A stretch of DNA of 64,000 nucleotides from Pricia antarctica (GTDB lineage Bacteria > Bacteroidota > Bacteroidia > Flavobacteriales > Flavobacteriaceae), in the NCBI RefSeq assembly GCF_900101815.1, contig NZ_FNAO01000002.1, forward strand, positions 1 to 64,000, given 5' to 3'. The notes below the pieces were generated by a model. That model was not told where the DNA came from. It saw nothing but the letters and a program-made list of their open reading frames with translations, and searched no databases. Both the position numbers and the translations under genes were made by a program. Below are positions 1 through 7,641 of the stretch, piece by piece. The stretch's first letter is position 1. Each line of letters opens with the position of its first letter.

Positions 1-431
1 TGACTTTCCCATACTGATCCGGCCACGGAAAAGCTCCTTCAAGAGGCTTGTATAGGTCCGTCCTTCATGATATTATAGGCTTGTGCAACGGTTACCATTA
101 TTACCAATTTGGATTCAAATGTGGAATTTATAGAAGAAATATAAGGTTCAAATCCAAGTTCCCCGATAACCATTAACCTCAACCTAAATAGATATGGGAC
201 TATACATATAATAGGTAGCCGAATAGGTCTCGCTCACAGTGATTTGAGTAGTTTTTAATTTCAATTAGTCGGGGTAACGTCCTTCCCCACCTCCAGCACT
301 TATATTTTCCCTCATTCCGCAGGCTACATTCACTCAAATATAAAAGCTTCCGGTTACGCGCAATACAGGTTGTGGTTATCCACCCTTATGTCGCTGATTA
401 AACAAACGCAACCACAACCCGTATTTTATCC
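1..431. other. Unassigned left edge of the mobile element
   Basis: No gene is recognised here. The minus strand holds one open frame of 44 codons (173 down to 39) that matches no family I know, and another frame that runs off the left edge; neither is convincing. The stretch contains one copy of a dispersed 48-bp repeat (295-342). The minus-strand hipA gene ends just to the right at 432, so this is the downstream side of hipBA and part of the cargo of the element whose right junction is at 3432. Confidence 0.4.
295..342. repeat. Dispersed 48-bp repeat, copy 1
   Basis: This stretch matches 18580-18627 at 41 of 48 positions by eye, without gaps, and six of the seven differences are transitions. 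Weaker similarity continues for about 12 bp more. Read on the minus strand both copies stay open through the same short peptide (V-N-V-A-C-G-M-[RK]-E-N-I), with several of the differences synonymous, and both have the same in-frame TGA just upstream. It may be a remnant of a coding sequence or of a mobile element; the identity is unknown. Confidence 0.6.
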
Positions 432-1658
432 CTAGCCGATTTCCGTCATTGCTTTGTCAATTAATTTTTTGGAATTATCACGAACGCCTGAATCCTTGGC
501 ATATATATTCCAGTCAGCAATAGCACTTTTTACCTCATTGATAATAATTTTAGGGTTTTTTACTCCGAAGGTAGATGCCAATTCCAATAGATGTTGCTCC
601 CCAGGTGATTTACTTTCACCCGCAACCATAGTGCTGTGTAGTCCATGAGATGAATTTGAAAAGGTAAGATCATAGGCCGGGGCCAACATCCATTCTCCAG
701 CAGCGTTCATTAGGAAGGATATATTCTTGCTATGGTCGTCCCGATTATGGCTATAGACATTGAAAGCAGCTAACCGAAGTACTTTTGAATAGGCGGCCAC
801 ATGGTTTTCAAGACGAAAAGCGCAGTCCATTACATTGCCATAGTCTAAATTGCTATACCGAAAATTGTCGTTCAAAAGTCCGCTTGCAGAATGTAAATGC
901 AAGCGATCATTTTGTACTCTATCGAATCTTTTGGTCGCAAAATATGTTGCCCCGGATGGACCTTTGAATAATTTGCATTCGGACATTTTTATACCCGCAG
1001 CTAATGCCATTTTATAATACGCATATTCTATTTGAGCGATATCGGGCAGATCAGTTGACGACGGGAACTTTATTATCCAATGTTCGTAGCCTTTAGGGAG
1101 TGACGAATGCCCATGTATGAGATGATTGGTTTTAGTATTATAACCCACAAAAATTTTCGGTCTTGCGCCACCGGAAGAACCGCCAAGATTGAACAATTCT
1201 TCTATTACACTGGAAGGTGTGCCCGACAGTACTTTATTCATTTCCTGAGAAATTTCGTCCAACTCCATAAGGGTATCAGACTGAACTTTCGAGTTTAGGG
1301 ACGGTTTATAGGTTAATGCGCCCATGCCACCGGAACCCACATAGGCCAAACGGTCCAAGGGTGTGATTTGATTTAGGGATATTCCCTTTGACAATAAGGT
1401 TCTATCCAATAGCAATCTACCCCAACCATCGGGCAACGAATCATTGAACACTCCGAAGAGCCCTTCAAAAATTAGGGTTTCAGGAGTTAAAATAGTATCG
1501 GAAAGTTTCAGTTTAAAAGGAGATAACTCTAACCCCTTTTTTATAAAAGTATCATCGTACTTGAAATAAATGGTACCATTGTCGGAGACCATTTGACCAA
1601 CGGCAATAGGGGTGTCTGTAAAACGAAGGTAAACTTGCAGTTTTTCAATCGGTTCCAT
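432..1658 (-). CDS. HipA-family serine/threonine kinase toxin
   Basis: Toxin of a type II HipBA module: a cytoplasmic kinase that in studied members phosphorylates translation factors such as glutamyl-tRNA synthetase and causes growth arrest. The 408 residues carry the whole fold. The N-terminal HipA couple domain spans about 5-120, the glycine-rich loop LGGSSGGARPK lies at 158-168, and the catalytic stretch RDDHSKN (306-312, probable base D308) is followed by the metal-binding APAYDL motif (D330). Length is close to E. coli HipA (440). The start codon overlaps the stop of the upstream antitoxin by one base (TAATG), so the pair is translationally coupled. No lesion is visible. It sits inside an integrated element beside its integrase, consistent with a stabilising cargo. 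The actual target cannot be read from sequence. Confidence 0.93.
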   Translation of the reverse strand: MEPIEKLQVYLRFTDTPIAVGQMVSDNGTIYFKYDDTFIKKGLELSPFKLKLSDTILTPETLIFEGLFGVFNDSLPDGWGRLLLDRTLLSKGISLNQITPLDRLAYVGSGGMGALTYKPSLNSKVQSDTLMELDEISQEMNKVLSGTPSSVIEELFNLGGSSGGARPKIFVGYNTKTNHLIHGHSSLPKGYEHWIIKFPSSTDLPDIAQIEYAYYKMALAAGIKMSECKLFKGPSGATYFATKRFDRVQNDRLHLHSASGLLNDNFRYSNLDYGNVMDCAFRLENHVAAYSKVLRLAAFNVYSHNRDDHSKNISFLMNAAGEWMLAPAYDLTFSNSSHGLHSTMVAGESKSPGEQHLLELASTFGVKNPKIIINEVKSAIADWNIYAKDSGVRDNSKKLIDKAMTEIG

Positions 1659-1948
1659 TAGCTTTTCTTTTTTGAATCAAATAATTTCTCAATATGTTTA
1701 AGGTCATTATCAGCCTCCAAAACTCTTTCAAAATCGGATAACCGACCTAGAACAAATACCAACTTTAAAAGTGATTCCAAGGAAACTTGCCCTTTGGTTT
1801 CGAAACGTTTTAAGCTGCCCAGGGATACTCCCGAACGTTCTGCTAGTTCATTTTGGGATAGTCCCTTCTGTTTCCGAAGTTTTTTATGTTTGCGCGCTAG
1901 TTCTAAACGGACATCCCCAGGAAGTTTGTCGATGCTATACTTATTCAC
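1658..1948 (-). CDS. HipB-like XRE-family antitoxin
   Basis: DNA-binding antitoxin partner of the HipA kinase. The 96 residues contain a canonical Xre/Cro helix-turn-helix at about 15-70, with the recognisable LSQNELAERSGVSLGSLKRFE core, and a short lysine-rich tail. HipB proteins neutralise HipA and repress their own promoter as dimers. The gene precedes and overlaps hipA by one base, the standard order. The AT-rich upstream region holds two inverted copies of TTAGCTA that could be its operators. Assignment as HipB rests on the helix-turn-helix plus the coupling to hipA. Confidence 0.92.
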   Translation of the reverse strand: MNKYSIDKLPGDVRLELARKHKKLRKQKGLSQNELAERSGVSLGSLKRFETKGQVSLESLLKLVFVLGRLSDFERVLEADNDLKHIEKLFDSKKKS

Positions 1949-1963
1949 AATATGGATTATATA

Positions 1964-2000
1964 TTAGCTAAAAATACTATAATATACAATAAATAGCTAA
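1964..2000 (-). promoter_or_regulatory. Candidate hipBA operator
   Basis: TTAGCTA at 1964-1970 and its inverse TAGCTAA at 1994-2000 are separated so that their starts lie 30 bp apart, about three helical turns, in a very AT-rich stretch directly upstream of hipB. HipB-type repressors bind palindromes in their own promoter, so this is the natural operator candidate. The position and symmetry are seen; the function is inferred. Confidence 0.4.
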
Positions 2001-2032
2001 TTTATTATCTATTTATTATGTTTGTTATTTCA

Positions 2033-3241
2033 TCATAATAATACTTCTACGGCCTCATCCAATACTTCAACGCCAAACTCGCGGACATACGCTTTTGTAG
2101 TCAGAACACTTTGATGCCCAAGCGTCTCTCCGATTACATCAATGCTAATACCTTTCTCGCGTAGGCACATAGCAAAACTATGTCTTGCAACATAGCTGGT
2201 CACATTTTTTGTTATACCCGCTTTCCGTGCTAATATTTTAAGTGCCTTATTGTATTGTGATAGAATCTTATGCTTTCGATTTTCAATCTGCATAGGAGTT
2301 AGAGAATCATGCAGTAAAATTGGAAAAACGTAGTTGGTATCCCTCCTGTTTTCATTGTAATAATTTAAGATCTCTCTTACCGGTGGTACGATCTTTAGGG
2401 AGAAATTGCCCTGGGTTTTCGCTCGTGCATAAGTGATTCGCGTTTGGGTTATATCTGACCACCTTAAGCGCATCATATCGGCAAAGTTCATGCCTCTGGC
2501 ATAGAAGCTAAATAGAAAATAGTTCTTTGCATTAAGGAGTTGAACATCTCCTTCACAATCAACATTTTTGAAAGATTCAATTTCTGCCATTGTTAGTGCG
2601 TGCTTGATCCGTTTGCCACGAAGCTTTGATATTTTGTATTTATGGAAAGTGTAGAGGTTTTGCTTAATCAGATCGCGACGAATAGCCAAGTTGAATATGG
2701 TTCGTAAGCTTCTCATGCGAACAGCGATGCCTCCATTTGAACCACCCCGACTCCTGAGAAATACCTCGTACTTATCAAGAAAGGTTACATTGATTTCCCG
2801 CATGTGCAAAACGGATTTTTTATGAAATTTTCTAAGGGAACGAATGGTATCTCGATTGTTTCGGGCATAACCCGTCCTTCCTGATAGCACCAAATCTTTA
2901 ACCACAGAATCCCAGAATTCGAATAAATCGATTTTGCTTCGTTTCGAGCCAAAGCGAAAACGGTTTTCAAATTCATTGAGAGTAAAATCAACATCGTCTA
3001 TTTCAAATTCAGAAATAATATTTCGGGCTTTGATTTTGATAGTATCCAACAAACGATTGTTTTGCATCGCATTCGGGTGTCTGGTCTTGAAACAATGCTC
3101 TTTATCGTCCCACCGTTCTTTTTTGACTAAAAGCCCTGTAGCGATAATTTTTTTCTGTCGGTCTTTTAGCACTTGTAAAACGATGGAATGTTCGCTCTCG
3201 GCGTTTGCTTTTGTCTTCAGTTTTAGCTTAATACTTACCAT
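2033..3241 (-). CDS. Tyrosine site-specific recombinase (integrase)
   Basis: Catalyses integration and excision of the element ending at 3432. The 402 residues show the Bacteroidota integrase plan: an arm-binding N-terminus (about 1-95), a SAM-like core-binding domain (about 105-205) and a catalytic domain (about 215-402). Catalytic residues are visible: R249 in FYARGM, a beta-hairpin lysine around 275, R353 in the box YVARHSFA, H376 in LGHQS and the nucleophile Y385 in KAYVREF. Tyrosine replaces the first histidine of the H-x-x-R box, which is common in Bacteroidota integrases. It is full length with no stops. The gene starts 150 bp from a tRNA-Asn 3' fragment, the usual integrase/att arrangement. 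A decayed relative lies at 20067-20250. Confidence 0.95.
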   Translation of the reverse strand: MVSIKLKLKTKANAESEHSIVLQVLKDRQKKIIATGLLVKKERWDDKEHCFKTRHPNAMQNNRLLDTIKIKARNIISEFEIDDVDFTLNEFENRFRFGSKRSKIDLFEFWDSVVKDLVLSGRTGYARNNRDTIRSLRKFHKKSVLHMREINVTFLDKYEVFLRSRGGSNGGIAVRMRSLRTIFNLAIRRDLIKQNLYTFHKYKISKLRGKRIKHALTMAEIESFKNVDCEGDVQLLNAKNYFLFSFYARGMNFADMMRLRWSDITQTRITYARAKTQGNFSLKIVPPVREILNYYNENRRDTNYVFPILLHDSLTPMQIENRKHKILSQYNKALKILARKAGITKNVTSYVARHSFAMCLREKGISIDVIGETLGHQSVLTTKAYVREFGVEVLDEAVEVLL

Positions 3242-3257
3242 GCTTTTTTATTAAGGG

Positions 3258-3378
3258 GTGAAACATAGGTGAAACAAATGCCACCTTTTTTGAAAACGCA
3301 TGAAAACAAGTAAAAACAAAAACCCAGTAAATACAAGGGTTTCCAGAGATTGAAGAAAACTGAAAACAAATGAAAAGA
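3258..3378 (+). repeat. Phased TGAAA(A)CA repeats: candidate integrase arm sites
   Basis: Between the integrase start and the tRNA fragment, short motifs recur in helical register: GTGAAACA at 3258 and 3269, TGAAAAC at 3291, 3301 and 3361, and TGAAAAG at 3371. Neighbouring copies are 10 or 11 bp apart. Tyrosine integrases bind short direct repeats flanking the core site, so this array is a plausible set of arm sites. The spacing is seen; the binding role is inferred. Confidence 0.45.
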
Positions 3379-3390
3379 CAAATATTCGCG

Positions 3391-3432
3391 CTGTTAATCA
3401 GAGGGTCCTTGGTTCGAGCCCAAGAGGAGGAG
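3391..3432 (+). other. tRNA-Asn 3' fragment, element attachment site (attR-like)
   Basis: The 42 bases correspond to the 3' part of a tRNA-Asn. They comprise anticodon loop CTGTTAA (anticodon GTT, 3391-3397), 3' anticodon strand TCAGA, variable loop, a perfect T stem CTTGG/CCAAG around TTCGAGC (3408-3424), acceptor strand AGGAGGA and discriminator G at 3432. The 5' half is absent: the bases before 3391 cannot pair with TCAGA. Identity to a tRNA therefore begins exactly at the anticodon loop, a classic crossover site for tyrosine integrases. Because the 3' half faces right, the element lies to the left and the complete tRNA-Asn should sit at its other end, outside the window. Confidence 0.85.
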
Positions 3433-3443
3433 CTAGCAATAGC

Positions 3444-3479
3444 AAGGCTTCAGGAGTTTTCACTCCTGAAGCCTTTTTT
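3444..3479 (+). terminator. Intrinsic terminator behind the tRNA-Asn fragment
   Basis: A perfect stem of at least 12 bp, GGCTTCAGGAGT paired with ACTCCTGAAGCC, encloses a 4-base loop and is followed by six T residues. It lies a dozen bases past the tRNA fragment and is presumably the original chromosomal terminator of the tRNA-Asn gene, left on the right side of the insertion. Confidence 0.85.
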
Positions 3480-3480
3480 A

Positions 3481-3502
3481 TTTGCACGCAATTTGCACGC
3501 AA
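3481..3502 (+). repeat. Tandem 11-bp direct repeat
   Basis: TTTGCACGCAA occurs twice in immediate succession (3481-3491 and 3492-3502), 49 bp past the tRNA fragment. It could be a remnant arm site of this or an earlier integration at the same tRNA, or a chance duplication. No function is shown by sequence. Confidence 0.5.
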
Positions 3503-3596
3503 AACTGTCCAAAACTAAATGGATTAAGAGCAGTTTGAAATAGATTGGGGCAGGTCATGGGGGCTAAACAACAAATATTGTAAACCTAAGTTATTA

Positions 3597-4544
3597 CTAA
3601 TTGGATGCTTTGCCTTTCATCCATATAGGACAGGTTTCCGATTTGTGATCACTACCAATGATGTCCTTATAGATTTCTGGTCGTCGAGCATTTCTATACC
3701 TCCAACCTCCAGAAAGTTTAATTTTTTTCTTTATTACCCGTGCAACGGTAATAGCATCATCGAATGATTTTATTTCAGCTAATACTTCTCCGTACGGGTC
3801 AATTATCATGGAATTACCGTTTTTTAAATGTTCACCATCGTAACCAATAGGGTTTGTAAAGGCATAATACACTCCATTATCGTATGCCCTCGCTGGCAGC
3901 CAACGCATTAACCATTGTCTTCCCTTAGGTCCGTCAAATTCCATTCGCAGGGAAACAGGGTCCTTTTCACGATTCTGCCAATACCTATCTTCCACATAGC
4001 CTCTATGTGGCATTGCCGATGGCGTGCAGCCTGTAACGTGTGGCGCAAAAATGACCTCCGCGCCTAATAGAGTGGTTGCCCTAACGTTTTCTATTACATT
4101 GTTGTCGTAACAAATCAAAATTCCGCATTTCCAACCTAAAAGTTCAAATACGCAATAAGTTTCGCCAGCAGACATATGAGTGCTAATGAATGGATGTATT
4201 TTTCTGTGTTTTGCCACTAATCCATCTCCATTTACACATATATAACAATTGAATAATTTCCCTTCTGTTTTTTCAACTAAACCCGCTAAAATGGGGAGCC
4301 CATATTTTCGGGAAATGGCAATCAATTCCTGCGTACTATTTCCATTAGGCACTTCTTCAGCCAAATCTGTTAATTGATCGAGACTTAAATCTTTAGTGAA
4401 CGTGTAGGCAGTGATAGACATTTCATGAAAACTAATTACATCAGCCCCCTCGTACTTGGCTTTTTCCGTTAATTTTTTAATTATAGATAAGTTATATGTT
4501 TTATCTCCATCTTTCGGCTGAAATTGTGCAACTGCTATTTTCAT
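3597..4544 (-). CDS. Carbon-nitrogen hydrolase (nitrilase superfamily)
   Basis: Cytoplasmic amidase or carbamoylase of the nitrilase superfamily, hydrolysing a non-peptide C-N bond. The 315 residues carry the catalytic triad in order: E41 in FHEMS, K115 in KHRKIHPF and the nucleophile C145 in GILICYDN. No signal peptide is seen. The C-terminus (INPYG-like strand near 265, then a basic tail) is intact, and length fits the family. The substrate cannot be told from sequence; N-carbamoyl amino acid and omega-amide hydrolases are alternatives. It stands alone on the minus strand, next to the terminator of the tRNA fragment, with decayed genes on the other side. Confidence 0.9.
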   Translation of the reverse strand: MKIAVAQFQPKDGDKTYNLSIIKKLTEKAKYEGADVISFHEMSITAYTFTKDLSLDQLTDLAEEVPNGNSTQELIAISRKYGLPILAGLVEKTEGKLFNCYICVNGDGLVAKHRKIHPFISTHMSAGETYCVFELLGWKCGILICYDNNVIENVRATTLLGAEVIFAPHVTGCTPSAMPHRGYVEDRYWQNREKDPVSLRMEFDGPKGRQWLMRWLPARAYDNGVYYAFTNPIGYDGEHLKNGNSMIIDPYGEVLAEIKSFDDAITVARVIKKKIKLSGGWRYRNARRPEIYKDIIGSDHKSETCPIWMKGKASN

Positions 4545-4774
4545 GTCTAAATTTTATACCTGTTTATAGAATTCAAATTTTACGTTAAAATCCACTAGTT
4601 CTTTTAATTTCGACAATCTTACGTGCTTTTTGCTAAAATTAAAAAATTACGCCGTTCTATCCTTTAGTAAACTCCACGGAATTAATTTTGTAAATTTTTA
4701 AACATAATTAGTCAACTAACGAAGCAAACAATTTCTTTAGAGGCTTTGTAGCGAGAGTATTTACCATTGCACTA

Positions 4775-4979
4775 ATGGTACTTTTGAATGCTATTTTTCC
4801 TAAATCATACGCAGCATGGTCGTCCCAATATCTTAATGCTTGGCAATTATCCATGCGGTACACAATTTTTCAAAGGTACATTGGATGAAATCAGAATTTA
4901 TGATAACGTACTTACGGCCAAACAAATCGCTGAACAGTTTAGACTTGACACATCCACATCCAAACTTAAAACTCTATAA
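4775..4979 (+). pseudogene. Remnant of a secreted LamG-domain protein
   Basis: Only the two ends of a gene seem to survive. One frame from 4775 gives what looks like a signal peptide (MVLLNAIFPKSYA). The adjacent frame, up to the TAA at 4977, gives the typical C-terminal strand of a LamG/concanavalin-like domain (FFKGTLDEIRIYDNVLT), which in intact proteins closes a carbohydrate-binding jelly roll. The two parts are in different frames and everything between them is missing. The LamG call is firm at the motif level; the signal-peptide part is tentative. Confidence 0.6.
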
Positions 4980-5210
4980 ACTTATCATGGAAAGTTATGT
5001 GTCTTACCATACGTAAGTGAAACGCTTAAAGCACCTATGAGCAATGCCGGTGCACCATTGATTACTGCGGTAATCTCGATGATCATATTAGGTTTTGTTC
5101 CGGGAACGTTTAAGATTATAGGAATAATACTTGCTGTCTTGGCAGCCTTTTTCTTGGCATTTGACCCTGGTGATTCTGAAAAAGAAAAGGAGAAGAACAA
5201 ATTAGGTTAA
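4980..5210 (+). pseudogene. C-terminal remnant of a membrane transporter
   Basis: An open frame, in register with the preceding LamG remnant, encodes the end of an integral membrane protein. Two hydrophobic helices (around ITAVISMIILGFV and IIGIILAVLAAFFLAF) are followed by a charged tail (SEKEKEKNKLG) and a TAA at 5208. The first internal ATG is at 5037. Drug/metabolite-type or sugar permeases end this way, but I cannot name the family. No upstream half is present, so it is a dead fragment. Confidence 0.5.
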
Positions 5211-5403
5211 ACCCAAAAAATAAGAGGTAGGTTTGAAAATACCCTTCAAATGTCAATATATACCAAACTAGGTACAGCTTGAATATGGTATAAGAATAGC
5301 TCATTACAATAAAAATGCACCTATTTAAATTAGAGGATTTAGCTTTCGGAATATATTTTTGCGTCAAGAAAAACTAACGACATTGTTCAACCCTTTATTA
5401 TTT

Positions 5404-6090
5404 TTAATTGGACAGTTCATTTATTTGGCTTAAGGCTATTTTTTTAAATTCTACTTCAGACCCTTCTGCCTGTATAGCAATTTGACCTTCCTTTGCGGTA
5501 GCGTTGTATCCATAATTCACTAAATCCCCATTTACCCAAACCTTTATTTCATTTCCCAAGCACTCAACAATCATTTTATTCCATTCCCCTAACGGATTCT
5601 CGGAATTATCCGTGAGGTTAAGTATTCTGCGTTTTTTACCGTCAAGACTACCCCATTCTGACCTTGGTCCTCTTCGTTCTTCCATATTTTCTACCTCAAT
5701 ATCTTCGGCAATAACCCAAAAATCACCTGCATCCTCATGGTGCATTTGCACTTCTATTGATTTGGGAAACATTTTATACAGGACTCGTGGCTCAGATGCA
5801 TGTACCAAAACTCCACAATTTCCAGGCTCACCAGTGAAACGGTATTCGACCTGCAATCTATAGTTCTTGTAAATAGCATCAGTAATCAAATGGCCCCTCG
5901 GAGTACCTAGACTAACCAAGTTTCCATTTCGTATTATAAATGGGTTTATAGTATTCGAAATTGTATCCATCTTCGGCACATCTACGTGCCAGCCACTTAA
6001 ATCCTGTCCATTAAAAAGACTGATCTCTCTTTCCTTTTGGCAAGAAGTTATCAATGTAATACTGAGTAAGAACCCTAATACAAATCTCAT
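5404..6090 (-). CDS. DUF1080 (3-keto-disaccharide hydrolase family) lipoprotein
   Basis: Predicted periplasmic or surface lipoprotein with a single concanavalin-like DUF1080 domain. Members of this family act on 3-keto-glycosides. The 228 residues start with a signal peptide ending in the lipobox ITSC (C17). The domain covers about 22-225, with the family landmarks LFNGQDLSGWHV at its start and the PGNCGVLVHASEP strand. Length is normal and no lesion is visible. Neighbours are remnants and a broken sugar kinase, so any pathway partners have decayed locally. A second DUF1080 lipoprotein is at 61206-61961. Substrate unknown. Confidence 0.85.
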   Translation of the reverse strand: MRFVLGFLLSITLITSCQKEREISLFNGQDLSGWHVDVPKMDTISNTINPFIIRNGNLVSLGTPRGHLITDAIYKNYRLQVEYRFTGEPGNCGVLVHASEPRVLYKMFPKSIEVQMHHEDAGDFWVIAEDIEVENMEERRGPRSEWGSLDGKKRRILNLTDNSENPLGEWNKMIVECLGNEIKVWVNGDLVNYGYNATAKEGQIAIQAEGSEVEFKKIALSQINELSN

Positions 6091-6405
6091 AATATCCTTT
6101 TTGGTTAAATTAATGATTATATCTCCTCCTTAGATTTAAAATTAAACATCTGTTCTGAAACAATAGTAGTGAAATTTTTATCTCCTATTTCCACTAGTTG
6201 TTATGAACCTCTTGATATTTAGGTAATGGAGATTCACTTATTTAGATTTTGTCTCGCTTTTAACAAAATAATGGACATAGAAGATTTACTTTAATATAAT
6301 CACTGAATTACCTTCTAATTAATAAATTGTATAAGAACTTTAATTTTTAAAATTTTCTTTCTAAAAATCAGAAAACCATATCTTTTAATTGAAAATGGTA
6401 GGCTA
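6091..6405. other. Intergenic stretch, nothing recognised
   Basis: About 315 AT-rich bases between the DUF1080 gene and the broken PfkB kinase, both on the minus strand. It must hold the promoter of the DUF1080 gene, but I see no clear TTTG/TAnnTTTG promoter pair, hairpin or open frame. Confidence 0.4.
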
Positions 6406-7322
6406 TTATTTCTTATTTATTTGAACCAATGGAAGCAAAACTTGCACATCTTTTAACCGTAACATTCCTAAATTCTCATTCATACAATTTGCCGCACCAC
6501 AGGCGACACCATATGCAGCAATTTGATTTAATGACAAATTATTAGATATAGCATAGGCAATTCCGGCCGTTAGGCAATCACCGCTGCCAACAGTGCTTTT
6601 CACATCTTCGACTTTAACATTTGCGTGAAGATATTGGTCCTTCAAATAAAGAAATAGACCTTCTTTTCCTTTAGTAATTGCAAGCATTGAAACATTATCT
6701 TTTAAGTATTTCCTGATTTCTATGCGATTCTCCACGCCAAAATTACTTATCGCTTCATGCTCATTAATATGTAGGCCATAAAATTTACCTTTTAAGGCAT
6801 TTTTCAATTGTATCCCTGAGCAATCCGAAATAGCCTTTTTATTTTCTTTTTCACAAATTTGAAGCAACTGCGAATATGCATCCTCTGGGGCTCCTTCGGG
6901 CCATGAACCGGAGAGACAAACCCAAGTAGAATGGCGTAACGTTTTGCGAAATTGAATTTGGAATAAATTCCAATCTTGAGCCGACATTTTTGGACCGGGT
7001 TCTAGCAATTCAGTGTTGTTCAAATCATTATCCAATTCAGATCTAAATGTGTAGCACTTTTGGTTGTTACCATTAAGTTGCGGTCCTAAGATTTCCATTC
7101 CTGTTAGTTGATGAGCCTCTTTTATCCAATGCCCATTAGTACCAGCCCAATTCCCCAATAAAGAAACCTCAAGATTAACTCTTTTAAAGCCATTGCCACA
7201 TGAATACCCTTTCCTCCAGGAAATTCCATCATACCTGAGATTCTGTTGGCTTGGCCTTTTTTGAAAACAGTGAGCCAGGCGTAAGTATCTATTGATGGAT
7301 TCGGGCAGACTGCAAGAATCAT
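6406..7322 (-). pseudogene. PfkB-family sugar kinase, frameshifted
   Basis: Would encode a roughly 305-residue ribokinase/PfkB-fold kinase of the 1-phosphofructokinase or tagatose-6-phosphate kinase type. The N-terminal part (from ATG at 7322) reads MILAVCPNPSID and contains the sugar-binding motif GGKGIHVA. The C-terminal part contains the anion-hole and catalytic-base motif VGSGDCLTAG. The two parts are in different frames: a one-base loss near 7173-7176 (a run that should read TTAAATC) would explain it, because restoring one base joins ALKEL to LGNWAGTNG in a normal sequence. All else looks intact, so this is a recent lesion, a sequencing error, or less likely programmed frameshifting. It is divergent from a broken aldolase gene, which together would have formed a fructose/tagatose phosphate branch. 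Confidence 0.85.
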
Positions 7323-7641
7323 AGTGGTATGTTTAAGTATTATAAAATCGAAAAAATATAATAATTTTTGAACCAAAACTTTCTCTAATCAAAATTATAC
7401 GAAAGATATTTAAATATAAAATCTTTCGTTACCTTTTTATTTATATTTTTATAAAAAATCAACCCTGTTGTTGATCTTTTATTTGGACAGTTGATAAGAA
7501 ATCGGAGGCAAGTAAAAATTGAAGAAACCACAGGTAAAGAGATGAAATGGCCTTTTTCTATTCTTTAGCAAGAATAAGGCTACTCCAACGCACAATACTT
7601 TATTGCGCATTTACCTATACTGTATGATTTAAAATTTAACT
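7323..7641. other. Divergent intergenic region between pfkB-like and aldolase pseudogenes
   Basis: About 320 AT-rich bases lie between two divergent pseudogenes and would have carried both promoters. No confident promoter, operator palindrome or small gene is visible. Confidence 0.4.

Noticed and set aside
39-173. A 44-codon minus-strand frame near the left edge
   Set aside because: It has no recognised domain and no start or spacing evidence; kept only as part of an unassigned stretch.
3391-3432. Complete tRNA gene
   Set aside because: Only the anticodon loop to the acceptor end is present; the upstream bases cannot form the 5' acceptor, D arm or anticodon stem.
7141-7180. Programmed frameshift in the PfkB gene
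   Set aside because: There is no slippery heptamer with a following structure typical of recoding, and no PfkB kinase is known to need one; a simple base loss is the easier explanation.
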